Assembly (NCBI GenBank): GCA_019314185.1
Contig: JAFCZU010000010.1
Span: 1-25,387, forward strand
Length of the DNA stretch: 25,387 nt
From: Deltaproteobacteria bacterium
GTDB taxonomy: Bacteria > Desulfobacterota > Desulfobacteria > Desulfobacterales > ETH-SRB1
Direction of reading: 5' to 3'
Shown: piece by piece, positions 24,497-25,387 of the stretch
Layout of the letters: each line of letters opens with the position of its first letter
Numbering within the stretch: the first letter of the stretch is position 1
Notes under the pieces: generated by a model
Databases searched by the model: none
The model's input: only the letters and a program-made list of their open reading frames with translations
What the model was told of the DNA's origin: nothing
Made by a program: the position numbers and the translations under genes

Positions 24497-25117
24497 TTAG
24501 ATTTTTTTCTCATATTTCAGCAAGAAATTTTTATAAAAAATGTCAACAGATTTAATTAGTTGTTTAACTGAACCATTGTTTTGAAATAGAAAGGCGGCAT
24601 GCTGGACTTTCTCCTCATCAGGCATTTGAATATTTAACAGATTCTGAGCATCACTACGAGACATATAATCGCGATTCATCAATCTTGTAATGCGTAATTC
24701 CTGTTTAGCAATTACAACTATGATCTCATCAAACAAGCTTTCCATATCAAATTCGAAAAGTAGAGGCACTTCTACCACAACAACTGAATTACCATCCTTT
24801 TCCGCTGCTGTAATCTGCGATTTCATAAGCTTAATTATTTCAGGATGTGTAAACTGCTCCAAAACTTTCCTGAAAGTGTCATCATGTATAATCATGCGGC
24901 GGATCATTCGGCGATTTAACGTCGCATCATCATTTAAAACCTTTTTACCAAAAAAATTAATTATTTCTTTATATGCAGTTGAACCAGGAGAAACCACTTC
25001 TCTTGCAAGAATATCGGAATTAATAACCCTTAAACCCAGTTCTTGAAAGCGGCCACAAACAATTGTTTTACCAGAACCGGCGCTTCCGGTTACAGCTACT
25101 TTCTTAATTTTTGACAT
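24497..25117 (-). CDS. coaE: Dephospho-CoA kinase
   Basis: A 206-residue kinase that phosphorylates dephospho-CoA in the last step of coenzyme A synthesis. The P-loop GSAGSGKT is at 11-18 (more often GGIGSGKS), followed by VINSDILAREVV, the conserved acidic site of CoaE. TLNRRMIRRMI, FTHPEI and VVVVEVPLLFE are family blocks. Length is standard. AGGA lies about 9-10 nt before the ATG. It is 155 bp upstream of the RsbRD-like gene, but the strong promoter in between suggests separate transcription. Confidence 0.95.
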   Translation of the reverse strand: MSKIKKVAVTGSAGSGKTIVCGRFQELGLRVINSDILAREVVSPGSTAYKEIINFFGKKVLNDDATLNRRMIRRMIIHDDTFRKVLEQFTHPEIIKLMKSQITAAEKDGNSVVVVEVPLLFEFDMESLFDEIIVVIAKQELRITRLMNRDYMSRSDAQNLLNIQMPDEEKVQHAAFLFQNNGSVKQLIKSVDIFYKNFLLKYEKKI

Positions 25118-25387
25118 AGCCTGTTCCTGCTTCCTTATTAAAATCCATATGAAAAAATCTACATTTATGTTATGTTTGAATATAAGCTAATAGCTTATAG
25201 CTAATAGCCAAACTATATCAAGATGTTATTAAACAATAATCCGCCAGAGCCTGTTGGCGGAGATGATTAATAAATAATTATTACGAATGCATATTTCATA
25301 AGAGCTAACGGCTTAACATAGGTTGTATTTAAGCCTATCTGTGTTCATCTGTATAAATCTGTGGCAAAATAATTATAAAAAACACTG
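25118..25387. other. Right-end spacer with heptamer array and hairpins
   Basis: I see no gene here. An array of four 7-nt units lies at 25185-25212: AGCTAAT, AGCTTAT, AGCTAAT, AGCCAAA. Overlapping it is a perfect inverted repeat, ATAAGCTA / TAGCTTAT (25182-25198). A GC-rich hairpin, CCGCCA / TGGCGG (25241-25260), has an 8-nt loop. CTGTG-rich text near 25339-25368 resembles the element between rplU and rpmA. Confidence 0.5.

Overview
The window reads as an AT-rich chromosome segment from an anaerobic sulfate-reducing bacterium of the former Deltaproteobacteria, most likely Desulfobacterales. The main evidence is a complete dsrMKJOP operon, which encodes the membrane complex linked to dissimilatory sulfite reduction. 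Supporting signs are a bacterial Thi4 of the sulfide-using type, a short-form ThiC, an orphan indolepyruvate:ferredoxin oxidoreductase subunit, and spacers full of short repeats of a kind I associate with this group. I see no phage, IS, CRISPR, tRNA or rRNA sequence.

Layout, left to right. (1) 1-2352, plus strand: thi4 and thiC, for the thiazole and pyrimidine halves of thiamin, separated by a repeat-rich spacer. (2) 2594-4684, minus strand: a K+ channel with an RCK domain, an orphan iorB, and a small unknown protein. (3) 4849-6118, plus strand: an unknown helical protein and a stand-alone response-regulator receiver. (4) 6324-10269, minus strand: MltF-type lytic transglycosylase, cyclopropane-fatty-acid synthase, a small unknown protein, and an MBL-fold hydrolase. 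(5) 10387-17536, minus strand: the housekeeping cluster rplU-rpmA-obgE-proB-proA-nadD-rsfS-gpmI, covering ribosome proteins and assembly, proline synthesis, NAD synthesis and glycolysis. (6) 17759-18562, plus strand: fdhD, convergent with the dsr operon and separated from it by a strong bidirectional terminator. (7) 18635-24341, minus strand: a gene for an RsbRD-N-like protein followed by dsrM, dsrK, dsrJ, dsrO and dsrP, preceded by a near-consensus sigma70-type promoter. (8) 24497-25117, minus strand: coaE.

The Dsr genes form one machine. DsrM (cytochrome b) and DsrP (NrfD-like) are in the membrane. DsrK (HdrD-like) faces the cytoplasm. DsrJ (triheme cytochrome c) and DsrO (Tat-exported ferredoxin) face the periplasm. 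Together they are thought to move electrons between the quinone pool or periplasm and the DsrC trisulfide. dsrAB and dsrC are not in the window. DsrO has lost exactly the set of cysteines expected to bind one of four clusters. The protein encoded just before dsrM has only a sensor-like domain and may be functionally tied to the complex.

The most unusual non-coding pattern is a family of short 7-nt tandem arrays, often about four units, in at least seven separate intergenic gaps. The heptamer differs from place to place. One array has lengthened one arm of a long palindrome by exactly three units. Other spacers carry inverted-repeat elements: a MITE-like one between thi4 and thiC, and a CTCTGTGG palindrome between rplU and rpmA.
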